Below, piece by piece: positions 8,674 through 18,158 of a stretch of 64,000 nt of DNA. This DNA comes from DATGZX01 sp035296965 (lineage in GTDB: Bacteria; Planctomycetota; Planctomycetia; Gemmatales; Gemmataceae). The position numbers and the translations under genes are program-made. The stretch covers positions 1 to 64,000 of the forward strand of contig DATGZX010000280.1 of assembly GCA_035296965.1 (NCBI GenBank), in the 5' to 3' direction. Below the pieces are notes generated by a model, which ran no database searches, had not been told where the DNA came from, and was given only the letters and a program-made list of their open reading frames with translations. Numbering within the stretch: the first letter of the stretch is position 1; the number at the start of each line of letters is the position of its first letter.

Positions 8674-8802
8674 TCGTTTAACCGCGAGCCAGCGGCGAGC
8701 GCGTGAACAGACGGCAAACCGGTAGCCCTGCGTTCATGCCGCGAATGATGATTGCAAATGGGATACTGGTCACGCGCTCCCCGTTGGGTCGCGGTTAAAC
8801 GA
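8674..8802. repeat. Long palindromic repeat, copy 2 of 4 (diverged right arm)
   Basis: The left arm is the same as in copy 1 (tcgtttaaccgcgagcc...). The right arm, ending gtcgcggttaaacga, has several substitutions (ccgttgggtcgc instead of ccgctggctcgc) and the loop is longer, about 65 bases. It sits between the divergent rpmB cluster and the kinase gene, so it is not simply a terminator here. Confidence 0.8.
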
Positions 8803-8897
8803 TGAAAATGCGGGCCACAAGTTGCCGCCAGTGGCAACCTGTGGATTTTCACGATAGACTTGAAAGAGATTGCCCTGCGCATTCTTTGGAAAGAATT

Positions 8898-11021
8898 GTG
8901 CCTGCACCAACCGGATTGCTGAGCGACGTCGGTAGAACAGTCTTCGGTGCCCTCGGAGCAGGGCTTACCGGGGACTTCGTCGTCGAGGTCTTGCCTCAGG
9001 TCGTCAACAGCACCTGGGATGCCTGGAGCAAGGATCGGGACGAGGCGGAGCGCCGGACCGAGATCGATGCTCTTGTCCGGGCGACCGACGAGGAAGTCCA
9101 CGCGGCCGTCTCGGGGATCGCCAAGGACGTTGCCTTGGGCCAACCTCCTGAAGTGCAGGAAGCCCTGGCCGCCTATCTGAACCAGATTCCCCCAACGATT
9201 CGTCATTCTTTGCGCCGGCCTACGGATCCGAGGGGCGCAAGGATCCCCGCGGATCTGCCGCTTCGGCAGGCGGAAGACCTTCTGCCGTTCATGCCGATCC
9301 GCCTGCCGCGCTTCAAGGTAGGCGACACTCCTCTTCCCGGCGTGGATTGGCAGCTCATCGAACTGCTGGGCGTCGGCGGTTTCGGCGAAGTGTGGAAAGC
9401 GCGTAATCCGAACATGTCGAGTGCTCCGCCTGTTGCACTCAAATTCTGCCTCGATCCTCCCTCCGCCAACGTGCTGCGCAATGAGGCTCGCCTCCTGGAT
9501 CGCCTCATGCAGCAAGGCCGGCATCCCGGCATCGTGACGTTGCGGCAAACCTACCTGAGCGCGGAGCCTCCCTGTCTGGAATATGAATACATTCCAGGGG
9601 GAGACTTGGCCGGGTTAATGCAAGAATGGCACCGCCAGAGGAACGGACCGGCTGCCACCCAGGTCACGCGCGTCATGTTACGGCTGGCGGAAATCGTGGC
9701 GTTCGCGCACCGGCTCGATCCACCCATCGTGCATCGCGATTTGAAGCCGGCCAATATTCTGGTGCAGCGCACGCCCGTCGGCAAATTCGTGCTGCGCATT
9801 GCTGATTTCGGCAATGGCGGCGTCGCCGCCAGCCACGCGATTCGCCAGACCCTGCGCGGCGTCTCGCAGGCCCAGTTGCTCGTTTCCGCCGTGCGCGGCG
9901 CTTGCACGCCCCTGTACGCCTCACCCCAGCAGATGCGCGGCTACGACGCCGATCCACGCGACGATATCTACGCGCTGGGCGTCATCTGGTACCAGCTGAT
10001 GACGGGCGAACTCGGCACCGGTCGCCCCGGCGGGACGCGCTGGCCCAAACGACTCCAAGAACAAGGCATGGCAGGACCGTTCGTGGAATTGCTCGGCTCG
10101 TGCTTCGAAGATAATCCGGACGATCGGCCCCACAATGCCGGCAGCCTTGCGGAAGAACTCAGAGCCATGTTGCAGGGGATGAGCTCTCCGACGAGCGCTC
10201 CGATCGTGGCACCGGCGGCTGAAACGGCACCGGCAGCGCCGGCCGCACTGCCCCGAAGAGTCAGCAATTCCCTTGGCATGACGTTGACGCTCATTCCGTC
10301 CGGAACGTTCAAGATGGGCTCCCCCTCCTCCGAAACAGACCGTGGGCATGATGAAGGCCCGCTGCACGAAGTCACGATTACCCAGCCGTTCTACATGGGC
10401 ATCTACCCCGTCACGCAGCGTCAGTTCGAAGCGGTGATGGGGCATAATCCTGCCAATTTCAACAGCTACAAGGGCGGCGGGCCCGATTTCCCGGTCGAGC
10501 GCATTTCCTGGAACGATGCCATGGAGTTCTGCTGGCGGCTCGGCGACCTGCCGGCGGAGAAAGCGGCGGGGCGATCCTACCGCCTGCCCACCGAAGCGGA
10601 ATGGGAATACGCCTGCCGGGGTGGAGTGCAAATGCCTTTTCCCTGCGGAGTGACCCTCTCCTCGCTGGACGCCAACTTTAACGGCAAGTATCCTTACGGA
10701 CTTGTCTTGCGCGGCTCCTACCTGGAACGCACGAGCAAGGTCGGTTCCTATCCTTCCAATCCGTTTGGCCTGTTCGACGTACACGGCAACGTATGGGAAT
10801 GGTGCGCCGACTATTACGACCGGACTTATTACAAGAACAGCCCGCGCTCCGACCCGCCGGGGCCGGCCAAGGGCAACCAGCGCGTCGTCCGCGGCGGCTC
10901 CTGCCACAACATCGGCCGAATATGCCGCTCGGCCTACCGCTTCGGGATCATGCCCACGACCCGGGATATTGACGTTGGCATGAGGGTTGTCATGACGCTG
11001 AATCGACAGTCCCCTGCGTAG
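8898..11021 (+). CDS. Serine/threonine protein kinase fused to an FGE-sulfatase domain
   Basis: 707 residues from GTG 8898, chosen because ggaaagaa lies 4 bases upstream; the frame is open back to ATG 8802, which overlaps the palindrome and gives an unlikely leader. About residues 1-150 are a helical leader with a glycine-rich patch (TVFGALGAGLTGD). Residues about 150-425 are a Hanks-type kinase: GVGGFGEVWKA loop, VALKF lysine, HRDLKPANILV, ADFGNGG, then YASPQQMRGYDADPRDDIYA. After an Ala/Pro-rich linker, residues about 455-700 form a formylglycine-generating-enzyme-like domain (LGMTLTLIPSGTFKMGS, YRLPTEAEWEYACRGG, GLFDVHGNVWEWCADYY, RVVRGGSCHN). No transmembrane segment separates them. Signalling role inferred; substrates unknown. 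Confidence 0.9.
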   Translation: MPAPTGLLSDVGRTVFGALGAGLTGDFVVEVLPQVVNSTWDAWSKDRDEAERRTEIDALVRATDEEVHAAVSGIAKDVALGQPPEVQEALAAYLNQIPPTIRHSLRRPTDPRGARIPADLPLRQAEDLLPFMPIRLPRFKVGDTPLPGVDWQLIELLGVGGFGEVWKARNPNMSSAPPVALKFCLDPPSANVLRNEARLLDRLMQQGRHPGIVTLRQTYLSAEPPCLEYEYIPGGDLAGLMQEWHRQRNGPAATQVTRVMLRLAEIVAFAHRLDPPIVHRDLKPANILVQRTPVGKFVLRIADFGNGGVAASHAIRQTLRGVSQAQLLVSAVRGACTPLYASPQQMRGYDADPRDDIYALGVIWYQLMTGELGTGRPGGTRWPKRLQEQGMAGPFVELLGSCFEDNPDDRPHNAGSLAEELRAMLQGMSSPTSAPIVAPAAETAPAAPAALPRRVSNSLGMTLTLIPSGTFKMGSPSSETDRGHDEGPLHEVTITQPFYMGIYPVTQRQFEAVMGHNPANFNSYKGGGPDFPVERISWNDAMEFCWRLGDLPAEKAAGRSYRLPTEAEWEYACRGGVQMPFPCGVTLSSLDANFNGKYPYGLVLRGSYLERTSKVGSYPSNPFGLFDVHGNVWEWCADYYDRTYYKNSPRSDPPGPAKGNQRVVRGGSCHNIGRICRSAYRFGIMPTTRDIDVGMRVVMTLNRQSPA

Positions 11022-11098
11022 CCTCCATAGCTGGACCCGGCGTCCAACTCTCGCTCTCGGGCTCGGAGCCTGGGAATCAAAAGAAAGGAAGACAAACC

Positions 11099-13471
11099 GT
11101 GCCCTTCTGCAATGCCGCAACCGTTCTCGGACTTGCTGTCCTCGCGATTGCGCCGCTCGCGCCCCTTCTTGCCAGCGATGGTGCAGGCAGCGAAGAGCTG
11201 GGGGTGTTGAAAAATCCCGGTTTCGAGCACGGACAGGAAGGCTGGTCCGCCTATGTCTACGGCGCTCCGTCCAGGATCGACATCGATCAACGCGTCGTGC
11301 ACGAAGGCCGGCATTCCCTTCGCGTCTCCGCGTCCGCTCCGTCCGACACGGCCCTGAGCCAGGAGGTCTCCCTCAGGCCCGGGCGATTTTATCGGCTCAG
11401 GGGCTGGGTGCGCACGCATGAACTCGCCCCGCATGGAGCACCCGTCTTCGGAACCCTTCAGGTTCAAACCTCCGGCGGACGCGAGCTCATTGCGACCGGA
11501 GTCAACCACCAGGGCAGCAACGAGTGGACGGAAGAGCCGGTCTTCTTTCAGGCGCCTGCGGATGGGCGGGTACGCATCAACATGTTCTTCGTGGGGTTCG
11601 GCAAGGGCACCGGGACCGCCTGGTTCGATGACCTGCGTCTCGATGAAGTGGACCCGGCCGGCACGCCCGTGCGCATCACCAGCGCTTTCCACTGCCAGGG
11701 CGAGATCAATCCGTACCAGTATGGCCAGTTCATGGAATACCTGTGTGACCTGGTTCCAGCGATGTGGGCTGAGAAGCTCTACGACGGCAGTTTCGAGGGG
11801 CTGGGCGCTTACAAGATGGCCTTCCTCCGCCAGACCGATTTTCGCGAAAAGCCGTGGTATCCGAGTGGAGCGGTCAATCGCGCGGAGTACGTGCTCGATC
11901 CGCGTGACCCAATCGGGGGCAAGGTTTGCCAGAAAATTGCGGTACCGGCCGGCGCTCCGTGCACGGTCGGCATCTCGCAGGACGGCATCGCCGTCGAGCG
12001 CGACGCCGCCTACGGCTTCACCTGCTATCTCCGTCAGGAAGGCATCCGCGAACCTGTCCGGATCAATCTCCATCGGGAAGGGACCGGCTTCGCGTCCTGC
12101 ACATTCCAGCCGACAGAGAGCTGGAAGAAATACCGCGCACGCCTGGTAACCACGGCAACGACGGCCCATGCGACTTTATCGATTCACTTCCGCGGCCCCG
12201 GGACACTCTGGCTCGATAGTGCCTCCTTGATGCCGGAGAAAAACATCGCCGGCTGGCGTCCGGATGTAGTCGAGGCGGTCAAGGCATTGAAACCGGGCAT
12301 CATGCGTTTTGGCGGCAGCACGCTGGACGACCCCAACCTGGGTGAATTCGAATGGCACGACACCATCGGCGACCCCGATCGTCGCAAACCGTTCCCCGCA
12401 TGGGGCGGCTTGCAGCCGACCGGCCCCGGCTTGGAGGAAATCGTGCAGTTCTGCCACCTCGTCGGCGCCGAGCCGCTCCTTTGTGTCCGCTTCTCCCGAC
12501 GCACGCCGCGAGATGCCGTGGAACAGGTGCAGTATTTCAACGGCAGTGTCGATACGCCGATGGGAAAACTTCGTGCCAAGAACGGTCACCCGGAACCGTA
12601 TCACATTAGGTACTGGCAGGTGGGCAACGAGCGCTCGGGCCGAGAATACGAGGCCAAGATCGCGGCTTTCTGCGAGGCCATGAAGAAGGCCGACCCGAGC
12701 ATCAAGCTGCTTTCCAGTTATCCGCGCGAGCAGGTCCTGCGCCGGGCCGGGCACTTGCTCGACTACGTTTGCCCCCATCAGTATGCCGTGGATAACCTCA
12801 AGGAGATGGAGAGCGAACTGCTAGCCACCAAAGCCCTGATCGACACGTACGCACCAGGAAGGCCCATCAAGATCGCGGTGACCGAATGGAATACTACGGG
12901 AGGGGACTGGGGGCCACACCGCGCACGGCTCTGGACTCTGCATAACGCCCTGGCTTGCTCCCGCTATCACAATCTGCTCCACCGCCATGCCGACATCGTC
13001 GAGATTGCCAACCGTTCCAACCTCACCAACAGCTTCTGCTCCGGGATCATCCAGACCGACAATCATCGGCTCTATAAGACGCCGACTTACTACGCCCAGC
13101 AGCTTTATGCGACGCTTGCCGGCAACCGGCCCTTGAAGATCGAATCGTCGCTGCCGGCCGACCTGGCGCCCGATTGTAGCGCAACCCTTTCCCCCCAGGG
13201 CGATGCCGTGACAATCTTCGCGGTCAATCCCGCCTTGCAGGAGATTTCCCGAACGCTTGATCTCTCCGCTTTTGGCGACCATGGCCAGGAAATGGCCGTG
13301 TGGACGCTTGGCGACCGCGAACACGCGGGCGAACCCGACGTGACGAACAACTTCTCCCAGCCGGAGCGGATCGTGGCAGTCTCCTCGAAATTTCAAGCGC
13401 CTGGGGCCAAATTCGTCTACCGGTTTCCGGCGCTATCGCTAACGGTGTTGCAATGGCGCACGAAACCGTGA
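11099..13471 (+). CDS. GH51-type alpha-L-arabinofuranosidase-like secreted glycosidase
   Basis: 790 residues with a Sec signal peptide (about residues 1-26, AVLAIAPLAPLLAS). Residues about 30-190 are a carbohydrate-binding-like beta-sandwich (LKNPGFEHGQEGWSAY, AWFDDLRLDEVDP). The catalytic part carries GIMRFGGSTLDDPN, then the acid/base Glu511 in YWQVGNERSG and the nucleophile Glu596 in VTEWNTTGGDWG, followed by the family-typical NLTNSFCSGIIQTDNH. A C-terminal beta domain follows. These features fit clan GH-A family 51 enzymes, which remove arabinofuranose from plant polysaccharides. GTG start at 11099 with an aaaggaaga site upstream. The next gene begins 13 bases after the stop, so they may be cotranscribed. 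Confidence 0.88.
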   Translation: MPFCNAATVLGLAVLAIAPLAPLLASDGAGSEELGVLKNPGFEHGQEGWSAYVYGAPSRIDIDQRVVHEGRHSLRVSASAPSDTALSQEVSLRPGRFYRLRGWVRTHELAPHGAPVFGTLQVQTSGGRELIATGVNHQGSNEWTEEPVFFQAPADGRVRINMFFVGFGKGTGTAWFDDLRLDEVDPAGTPVRITSAFHCQGEINPYQYGQFMEYLCDLVPAMWAEKLYDGSFEGLGAYKMAFLRQTDFREKPWYPSGAVNRAEYVLDPRDPIGGKVCQKIAVPAGAPCTVGISQDGIAVERDAAYGFTCYLRQEGIREPVRINLHREGTGFASCTFQPTESWKKYRARLVTTATTAHATLSIHFRGPGTLWLDSASLMPEKNIAGWRPDVVEAVKALKPGIMRFGGSTLDDPNLGEFEWHDTIGDPDRRKPFPAWGGLQPTGPGLEEIVQFCHLVGAEPLLCVRFSRRTPRDAVEQVQYFNGSVDTPMGKLRAKNGHPEPYHIRYWQVGNERSGREYEAKIAAFCEAMKKADPSIKLLSSYPREQVLRRAGHLLDYVCPHQYAVDNLKEMESELLATKALIDTYAPGRPIKIAVTEWNTTGGDWGPHRARLWTLHNALACSRYHNLLHRHADIVEIANRSNLTNSFCSGIIQTDNHRLYKTPTYYAQQLYATLAGNRPLKIESSLPADLAPDCSATLSPQGDAVTIFAVNPALQEISRTLDLSAFGDHGQEMAVWTLGDREHAGEPDVTNNFSQPERIVAVSSKFQAPGAKFVYRFPALSLTVLQWRTKP

Positions 13472-13484
13472 GGAAGACCCCGCC

Positions 13485-14633
13485 ATGCCCAGCGCAAAAC
13501 CTGGTTACATGCAGAACTTCCTGACCCCCGCAGGCTCGTTCTACGAGGTAACGCGCGGCAAACCGTATCTCCTCGCGAACGAGGCACGTGTCAAAGCCGG
13601 CCTCACGCCAGAGACGTGGAAGCTGGAAATCGTGCCGGACGATGCTCCCTGGAAGCCGGCGCTGCTCAAGACGTGCACGATTGCGGATGGCACGGCGATC
13701 ACGATGAAGGATCTCGAAGCGCTCTACCAGGCTCGACCGATCCGCTGCATCAAGACTCTGCAATGCTTGCTCGACGAGCCTTCCCGAGGGTTCTGCAGTA
13801 ATGGTTTTTGGGAAGGCGTTGCGCTGCGCGACGTGCTCGCCAGGCTCGGACGGCTGAAAAGTGTGCGCCGACTCTTCTATAGTGGTTACTATGAAAACCC
13901 CAAACATCGCTTCGCCAGCTCATTAGCGCTGAGCGAAGTACTGGAGACGACGCCCGGCCACCTTCCTGTTTTTCTGGCCTTTGGGTTGAACGGCCAGCCG
14001 CTGCCCATCGAACGGGGCGGCCCCGTGCGGATGCTGGTCCCCGAGTCCTACGGTTTCAAGTCGATCAAATGGCTCAACAAGATCGTGCTCACGAACGATT
14101 ACCGGGCCAATGATTCCTACGCGACCGAAGCGCCCAATGATCCGCAGACAACCATGAAGACGCTGGCCCGATTGGACGTCCACGCGCCCTCTAAATACGG
14201 GCGCGGCCAGGCGGCCACCATGCATGGCATTGCCACGGTAGGGGCCTCCGGGCTGAAGAGGGTCGAGTACTGGTTACGCCCAGACCAGGGCACGCACGGC
14301 AAGCTCGACCCCGACGACCCGGCCTGGCAGAAGGCGGAGTGGCGGCCGACCGAACTGCCGGGCAAGCCACCCGTGCGCTGGGCAGAAGGCTTGCCCGACG
14401 GGCGCTATCCGGACAACGTCTTCTTCCTGGACAAGCTGACCGGTGAGCCTAAACTCTGGCCCTTGCCCTTCAGCTGGGCACCGTGGTCGGTGCGACTGGA
14501 GAATCTCGCCGCGGGCGCTTATGAATTTCGCGTGCGGGCCATCGATCTGAATGATTTCGCGCAGCCGGAGCCGCGTCCCAATCCTCAGTCTGGAATTGCT
14601 GACGTGCCCTGTCAAACGTTCTTGGTCGATTGA
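13485..14633 (+). CDS. Sulfite-oxidase-like molybdopterin oxidoreductase
   Basis: 382 residues. The central domain is the oxidoreductase molybdopterin-binding fold: TLQCLLDEPSR holds the likely molybdenum-ligand cysteine (Cys94, matching the LQC of sulfite oxidases), followed by GFWEGVALRDVLARLG and PESYGFKSIKWLNKIVLTND. Residues about 240-380 resemble the Mo-co dimerisation domain (GVKRVE-like GLKRVEYWL, WAPWSVRLENLAAGAYEFRVRA, ending with a DFAQPEPRPNPQSG stretch). No twin-arginine or Sec signal is visible, unlike many periplasmic members. It follows the GH51 gene by 13 bases. Substrate unknown; sulfite itself is not proven. Confidence 0.83.
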   Translation: MPSAKPGYMQNFLTPAGSFYEVTRGKPYLLANEARVKAGLTPETWKLEIVPDDAPWKPALLKTCTIADGTAITMKDLEALYQARPIRCIKTLQCLLDEPSRGFCSNGFWEGVALRDVLARLGRLKSVRRLFYSGYYENPKHRFASSLALSEVLETTPGHLPVFLAFGLNGQPLPIERGGPVRMLVPESYGFKSIKWLNKIVLTNDYRANDSYATEAPNDPQTTMKTLARLDVHAPSKYGRGQAATMHGIATVGASGLKRVEYWLRPDQGTHGKLDPDDPAWQKAEWRPTELPGKPPVRWAEGLPDGRYPDNVFFLDKLTGEPKLWPLPFSWAPWSVRLENLAAGAYEFRVRAIDLNDFAQPEPRPNPQSGIADVPCQTFLVD

Positions 14634-14667
14634 ACTTCAGCACTAAATGACCGTGCGGGATTCGGCT

Positions 14668-14716
14668 GTAGGTCAGGTTTCCAACCTGACGGGACAGATT
14701 GGGAAATCTGTCCTAC
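14668..14716. terminator. Tandem hairpins between convergent genes, likely bidirectional terminator
   Basis: Two adjacent hairpins: gtcaggtt-tcc-aacctgac (about 14671-14690) and ggacagatt-ggga-aatctgtcc (about 14692-14714), the pair flanked by gtagg...cctac. They lie in the 135-bp gap between two convergent genes, the position expected for a shared terminator. No long T run follows, so a repeat-family origin is also possible. Confidence 0.6.
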
Positions 14717-14768
14717 GCCGCTGCCGAATCAAGCACGGTGATATAGAATTCTGCCCGATCCTCTCGGC

Positions 14769-15647
14769 TCACCAGCGCAGCGTGGGCGGGAAATACTCAG
14801 CAATCAATTCTTGATAGAAAGGCGTCAGCAGCTCCACATCGGGGCGGACTGCGCTCTTGGAATAGAGATCGTACGGGTTGAAGGCGCGCACCGAGTCAAA
14901 CAGCTTGCGATCGTGCTGGTTCATCAAGTGCGCGTATGCGCCCTCGCGGTGAGCGGGGTAAAAGGAGTGGTAGCGAATCATCGCTAGGGCTTCATCCGGC
15001 AGATAATCCTTCACGACTTGGTAGAGATATTCGTCGTGCCCCCAGGAGAGGTGGACCTTATCGAGGCCGCATCCCTCTTCATAGATGCCACAGGGCGTTT
15101 GATATTCCGCAACCTGGCTGTCGGGGTTCTGGGCGAAGAATTCGTGGAAAACGATTTTCTCAGAGAATGCGCAGCCGACCGGGAAGGTGTCGCCGACGAC
15201 CGCCCACTGGGGCTCGCCAAACAGGCAAAGGACTTTGCCGAGGTCGTGGATGAGACCGGTGAGGATGAACCAGCGCGGGTGGCCGTCGCGGCGGATGGCT
15301 TCGGCTGTCTGCATCAGGTGGTCGATCTGCGTCAGGGACGTGTCGGGGTCGCTATCGTCCACGAGTGTGTTCAGGAATTCCATGGCTTCCCAGATTCCCA
15401 TCGTCCGTTCCTTGAGCGGAAGGAACTGGCGTTTCTTGTCGCGCACAAAATCAAGGCACTGATGGCGATGATTGAGCCGATAAAATTCGCACACGCTGGG
15501 CCGAGCGTCGGCCTCGTAGTTGCGGAATTCCTCGGGTTTCTTCGTAGGCGAGGGCGGTTCTGGGTAGCGCTTCTGGAGGGCTTCCTCCCATTCATCGAGG
15601 TCTTGAAGGGGTCCGATCGGCTTTCTTGTCGAAGAAGATTCCGTCAT
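14769..15647 (-). CDS. Inositol oxygenase
   Basis: 292 residues. Inositol oxygenase cleaves myo-inositol with O2 to D-glucuronate using a di-iron centre. The HD-domain ligands known from mouse MIOX all have counterparts: His110 (TQIDHLMQTAE), His134 and Asp135 (GLIHDLGK), His204 (SWGHDEYLY), His227 (IRYHSFYP) and Asp260 (FNPYDLYSK). Substrate-loop features such as WFILTGL and VGDTFPVGCAFS are also kept. Length matches eukaryotic enzymes. ATG start at 15647. No inositol transporter or glucuronate pathway gene lies beside it; the next gene upstream on the same strand is the multi-HTH protein. Confidence 0.95.
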   Translation of the reverse strand: MTESSSTRKPIGPLQDLDEWEEALQKRYPEPPSPTKKPEEFRNYEADARPSVCEFYRLNHRHQCLDFVRDKKRQFLPLKERTMGIWEAMEFLNTLVDDSDPDTSLTQIDHLMQTAEAIRRDGHPRWFILTGLIHDLGKVLCLFGEPQWAVVGDTFPVGCAFSEKIVFHEFFAQNPDSQVAEYQTPCGIYEEGCGLDKVHLSWGHDEYLYQVVKDYLPDEALAMIRYHSFYPAHREGAYAHLMNQHDRKLFDSVRAFNPYDLYSKSAVRPDVELLTPFYQELIAEYFPPTLRW

Positions 15648-15761
15648 CGCTTCATCTCCGCAAAGGAGCGTTGGCCCGGCAAGACTGGGATAGCATGTGC
15701 GCCCAGCAAAGCGAGTGTACCCGGCTTCGGCCCAGCCGTCAGCGCGAATTGGCGCGCTGGA

Positions 15762-17600
15762 TCAGTGGGAGCCCGCTGCGGAGGATTGACGTTGCCGTTG
15801 CGCGGCGTTGTTGCGCGCCTTGCGTTCGCCGGCCGTATACCACAGGGCGTGGATCTCGCGCCAGCGGAAGTCGTCCGCGGGCAAACCTACGCCGTGCAGG
15901 ATGCGCTCGACGTGAAACCAGCGGATCGACTCATCGTGATCGAGCCGCTGCAGGTCGCGGACCAGAACCGAGTAGTTGAGCCCAAGACGGGGACTGAAGG
16001 CCCGCAGGGTCGGGGCGACCTCTGCGATCAGCATGCGCAGCTCGATTCCCAGCGGCGAGATGCACGTTTTGTGAAGCTGCTGCCGGTAGCGATCGATCCA
16101 GTCGCGGCGCGCCTCGGCCAGGTCCTTCACGCCGCACGCCTCGCCGATCTGTTCCAGCATGAACCAGGAAGGCATGTCGCTGCCGTTGGCAATCGAGCGT
16201 AGCCGGCCCGTCCAGAGTCCTTTCAGTCCGGCTTTGCACAGCGTGCGCGCCAGGGGAATCAGGCCTCCCTCGCGCTTCACCAAGAGCCCGATCAGGTCCG
16301 GCACCGACAGCGGCGCCTGCCAGGCCGACTCCCGAGCTTTGCGGAGCGTCTGCTGCTGGAGCAACGCTTCGACGCGCCGTGCTCCCGCCAGATGAATCGC
16401 TTGCAGAATGCGGGCGCGGGCGGTGTCGAGCAGCGGGCCGACGCCTCTCTCGATGCGCTGGTACTCCAGACTCGTGTAGCCGAGGATCGGCTCCATGTCC
16501 TTGAGTTCGAACCCGTAGAGCTCGCGGGCCAGGCGCAGCTCAACGCGCGTCTCCGGACGATGCCGGCGATGGAACTGGTGGCGGCGTTTCTGCCAGCAGG
16601 CAAACAAGCGCTCGCGCTCGGATGCGTCGTCGGTCAAGACCGCAACCAAACCGGCTGGATAGGCCTGGGCCGAGTAGAAGCCATCCTCCTCGATGTGTTT
16701 GATGATGCGTGCCGGCTTCTTGCCGCCGATGCCGAATAAATCCGCCAGCTCCCGGCGACGGACGCCACGCTTCAGGCGCAAGTCCTTCAGACGCTGACCA
16801 AAGCTGACGACGAGCTGCTTTTGTTGAGCGCGCTCGTCGCGAACCCAGGTCGCTTCCAGTCTGCGCAATTCCCGTTCGTCGCGACAGAGACGCCGGGCCG
16901 CCTTGGCAACCTGGCCCCAGGGCGGCAGTTCCAGGTAGCGCAGCCGGCGTGCGGTTGCGGTGCTGATTCCCAGCGTCAGCACGTGCTTCTCCGCAAGGTC
17001 CGCCCGGCTGCAGAGCAGCCAGAACTCAGCCAGGGCAGGGGGGTAGCCTCGATCGAGAAAGCGCTGTCGCTCGGCTTCCTCCCAGATTGCTTCTACGAGC
17101 GTTGCCTCCTCCCCCACGGCAGCGCAGAGCTTGCGCAGCAGAGGCAGAGGCAGAGGAAAGTGGCCGCGCCGATATTCCCAGAGAGTCGCCGCGCTGATGC
17201 CGACGCGGCGTGCCAGCTCCTTGGGAGTGCCCGCCTTCAGTTCCAGCCGCGACAGAAACTGCCCAAGGGTGTCGCCTGGGCCCGTATAAAGACTCCGGAG
17301 CAATTCCAGCTGCTCTGGGCTGACAGCTCGCTTCTGGCAAAAATCAAGGAACCTCTGCAAGACCCGGCGCGTGGGCGTGTGCACTCCCAGCTCGAGATCG
17401 CGCAGCGTGCCGCGACTGATTCCAGACCGCCGGGCAAACTCCAGGCGCGTCATTCCCAAGGTTTCCGCGCGGATCTGAACAATGCTCCGTGCCAGCGGCG
17501 GCGCTGCCTCCGCGCGGGCCAGCGATTGCTCGCGCAAATGAGCGTTGCGGAGCGCGTGGCCGGTCAGGCGTTCCTTGTGATTGTCGGAGGCCTGGCTCAT
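15762..17600 (-). CDS. Large protein of seven helix-turn-helix-like repeats
   Basis: 612 residues from ATG 17600, which has ggagag 6 bases upstream; the frame is open further back but without a site. The first repeats are clear XRE-type HTH units: residues about 37-88 (TRLEFARRSGISRGTLRDLE) and 112-162 (TPKELARRVGISAATLWEYR). Weaker units follow at about 192-240, 267-322 (VRRRELADLFGIGGKKPARI), 353-402, 436-491 and 517-573, giving a spacing of 75-86 residues throughout. No membrane segment, ligand-binding domain or enzyme motif is seen. It is probably a cytoplasmic DNA-binding protein; targets unknown. Separated from the inositol oxygenase gene by 114 bases on the same strand. Confidence 0.8.
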   Translation of the reverse strand: MSQASDNHKERLTGHALRNAHLREQSLARAEAAPPLARSIVQIRAETLGMTRLEFARRSGISRGTLRDLELGVHTPTRRVLQRFLDFCQKRAVSPEQLELLRSLYTGPGDTLGQFLSRLELKAGTPKELARRVGISAATLWEYRRGHFPLPLPLLRKLCAAVGEEATLVEAIWEEAERQRFLDRGYPPALAEFWLLCSRADLAEKHVLTLGISTATARRLRYLELPPWGQVAKAARRLCRDERELRRLEATWVRDERAQQKQLVVSFGQRLKDLRLKRGVRRRELADLFGIGGKKPARIIKHIEEDGFYSAQAYPAGLVAVLTDDASERERLFACWQKRRHQFHRRHRPETRVELRLARELYGFELKDMEPILGYTSLEYQRIERGVGPLLDTARARILQAIHLAGARRVEALLQQQTLRKARESAWQAPLSVPDLIGLLVKREGGLIPLARTLCKAGLKGLWTGRLRSIANGSDMPSWFMLEQIGEACGVKDLAEARRDWIDRYRQQLHKTCISPLGIELRMLIAEVAPTLRAFSPRLGLNYSVLVRDLQRLDHDESIRWFHVERILHGVGLPADDFRWREIHALWYTAGERKARNNAAQRQRQSSAAGSH

Positions 17601-18158
17601 GAATACTCTCCGGTGGAGCTTTGGCAACCATCGGCAGGATTCGCGAAGGCCGGCGGCGGCGAGGATCGGGCCTTCAGCAGGTGGGGGATGACAAGACGCC
17701 TTCGTCTCGACATCCATGCGACTAGCGGAAACTCCTCAGAAACAGCCCAGAGGCAAACGTTGACGTCGGCTGGGGGAGCCTTGGCGTGCGGCAGGTGCTA
17801 CTCGGGTAGGGGTCACGAGGCACCGGCAGAAATTCAGCAGTTTTTCCGAACCACTTTTATTGGAAGCCCGCAGTTAGCATTCTGCAGGTTCATCGGGCGG
17901 GTGAGTCAGGCCAGGGCGGTATCACCGTGGGCGAATGTGCGACAAAACGGCAGGCAGCGAACAAAGGTCCTGGTAGTCTGGCCCTCCCTGACCAAATTGT
18001 GCGTCACAAGACGACGCGAGCACTTTAATCTTTCACGATGGTACGGGAGATCTTACCCGATTGCAAACAAAAATCTCGTTTTCGCGGCATTGGTGGGCGA
18101 GACAGAATTCGGGGGAAACTTGCCGCGCGGCGGCAATCGAACCGGTGAGCAGCGCTTG
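17601..18158. other. Non-coding gap between two minus-strand genes
   Basis: 558 bases. Open frames here are extensions or shadows with no protein-like pattern. The part next to 17600 carries the ribosome binding site of the multi-HTH gene and must hold its promoter. Nothing else recognisable was seen. Confidence 0.5.

Noticed and set aside
9921..11120. A 399-codon open frame on the minus strand opposite the kinase-FGE gene
   Set aside because: It is a shadow of the plus-strand gene: composition is Arg/Ala/Gly-rich, no motif is visible, and the plus strand has complete kinase and FGE motifs.
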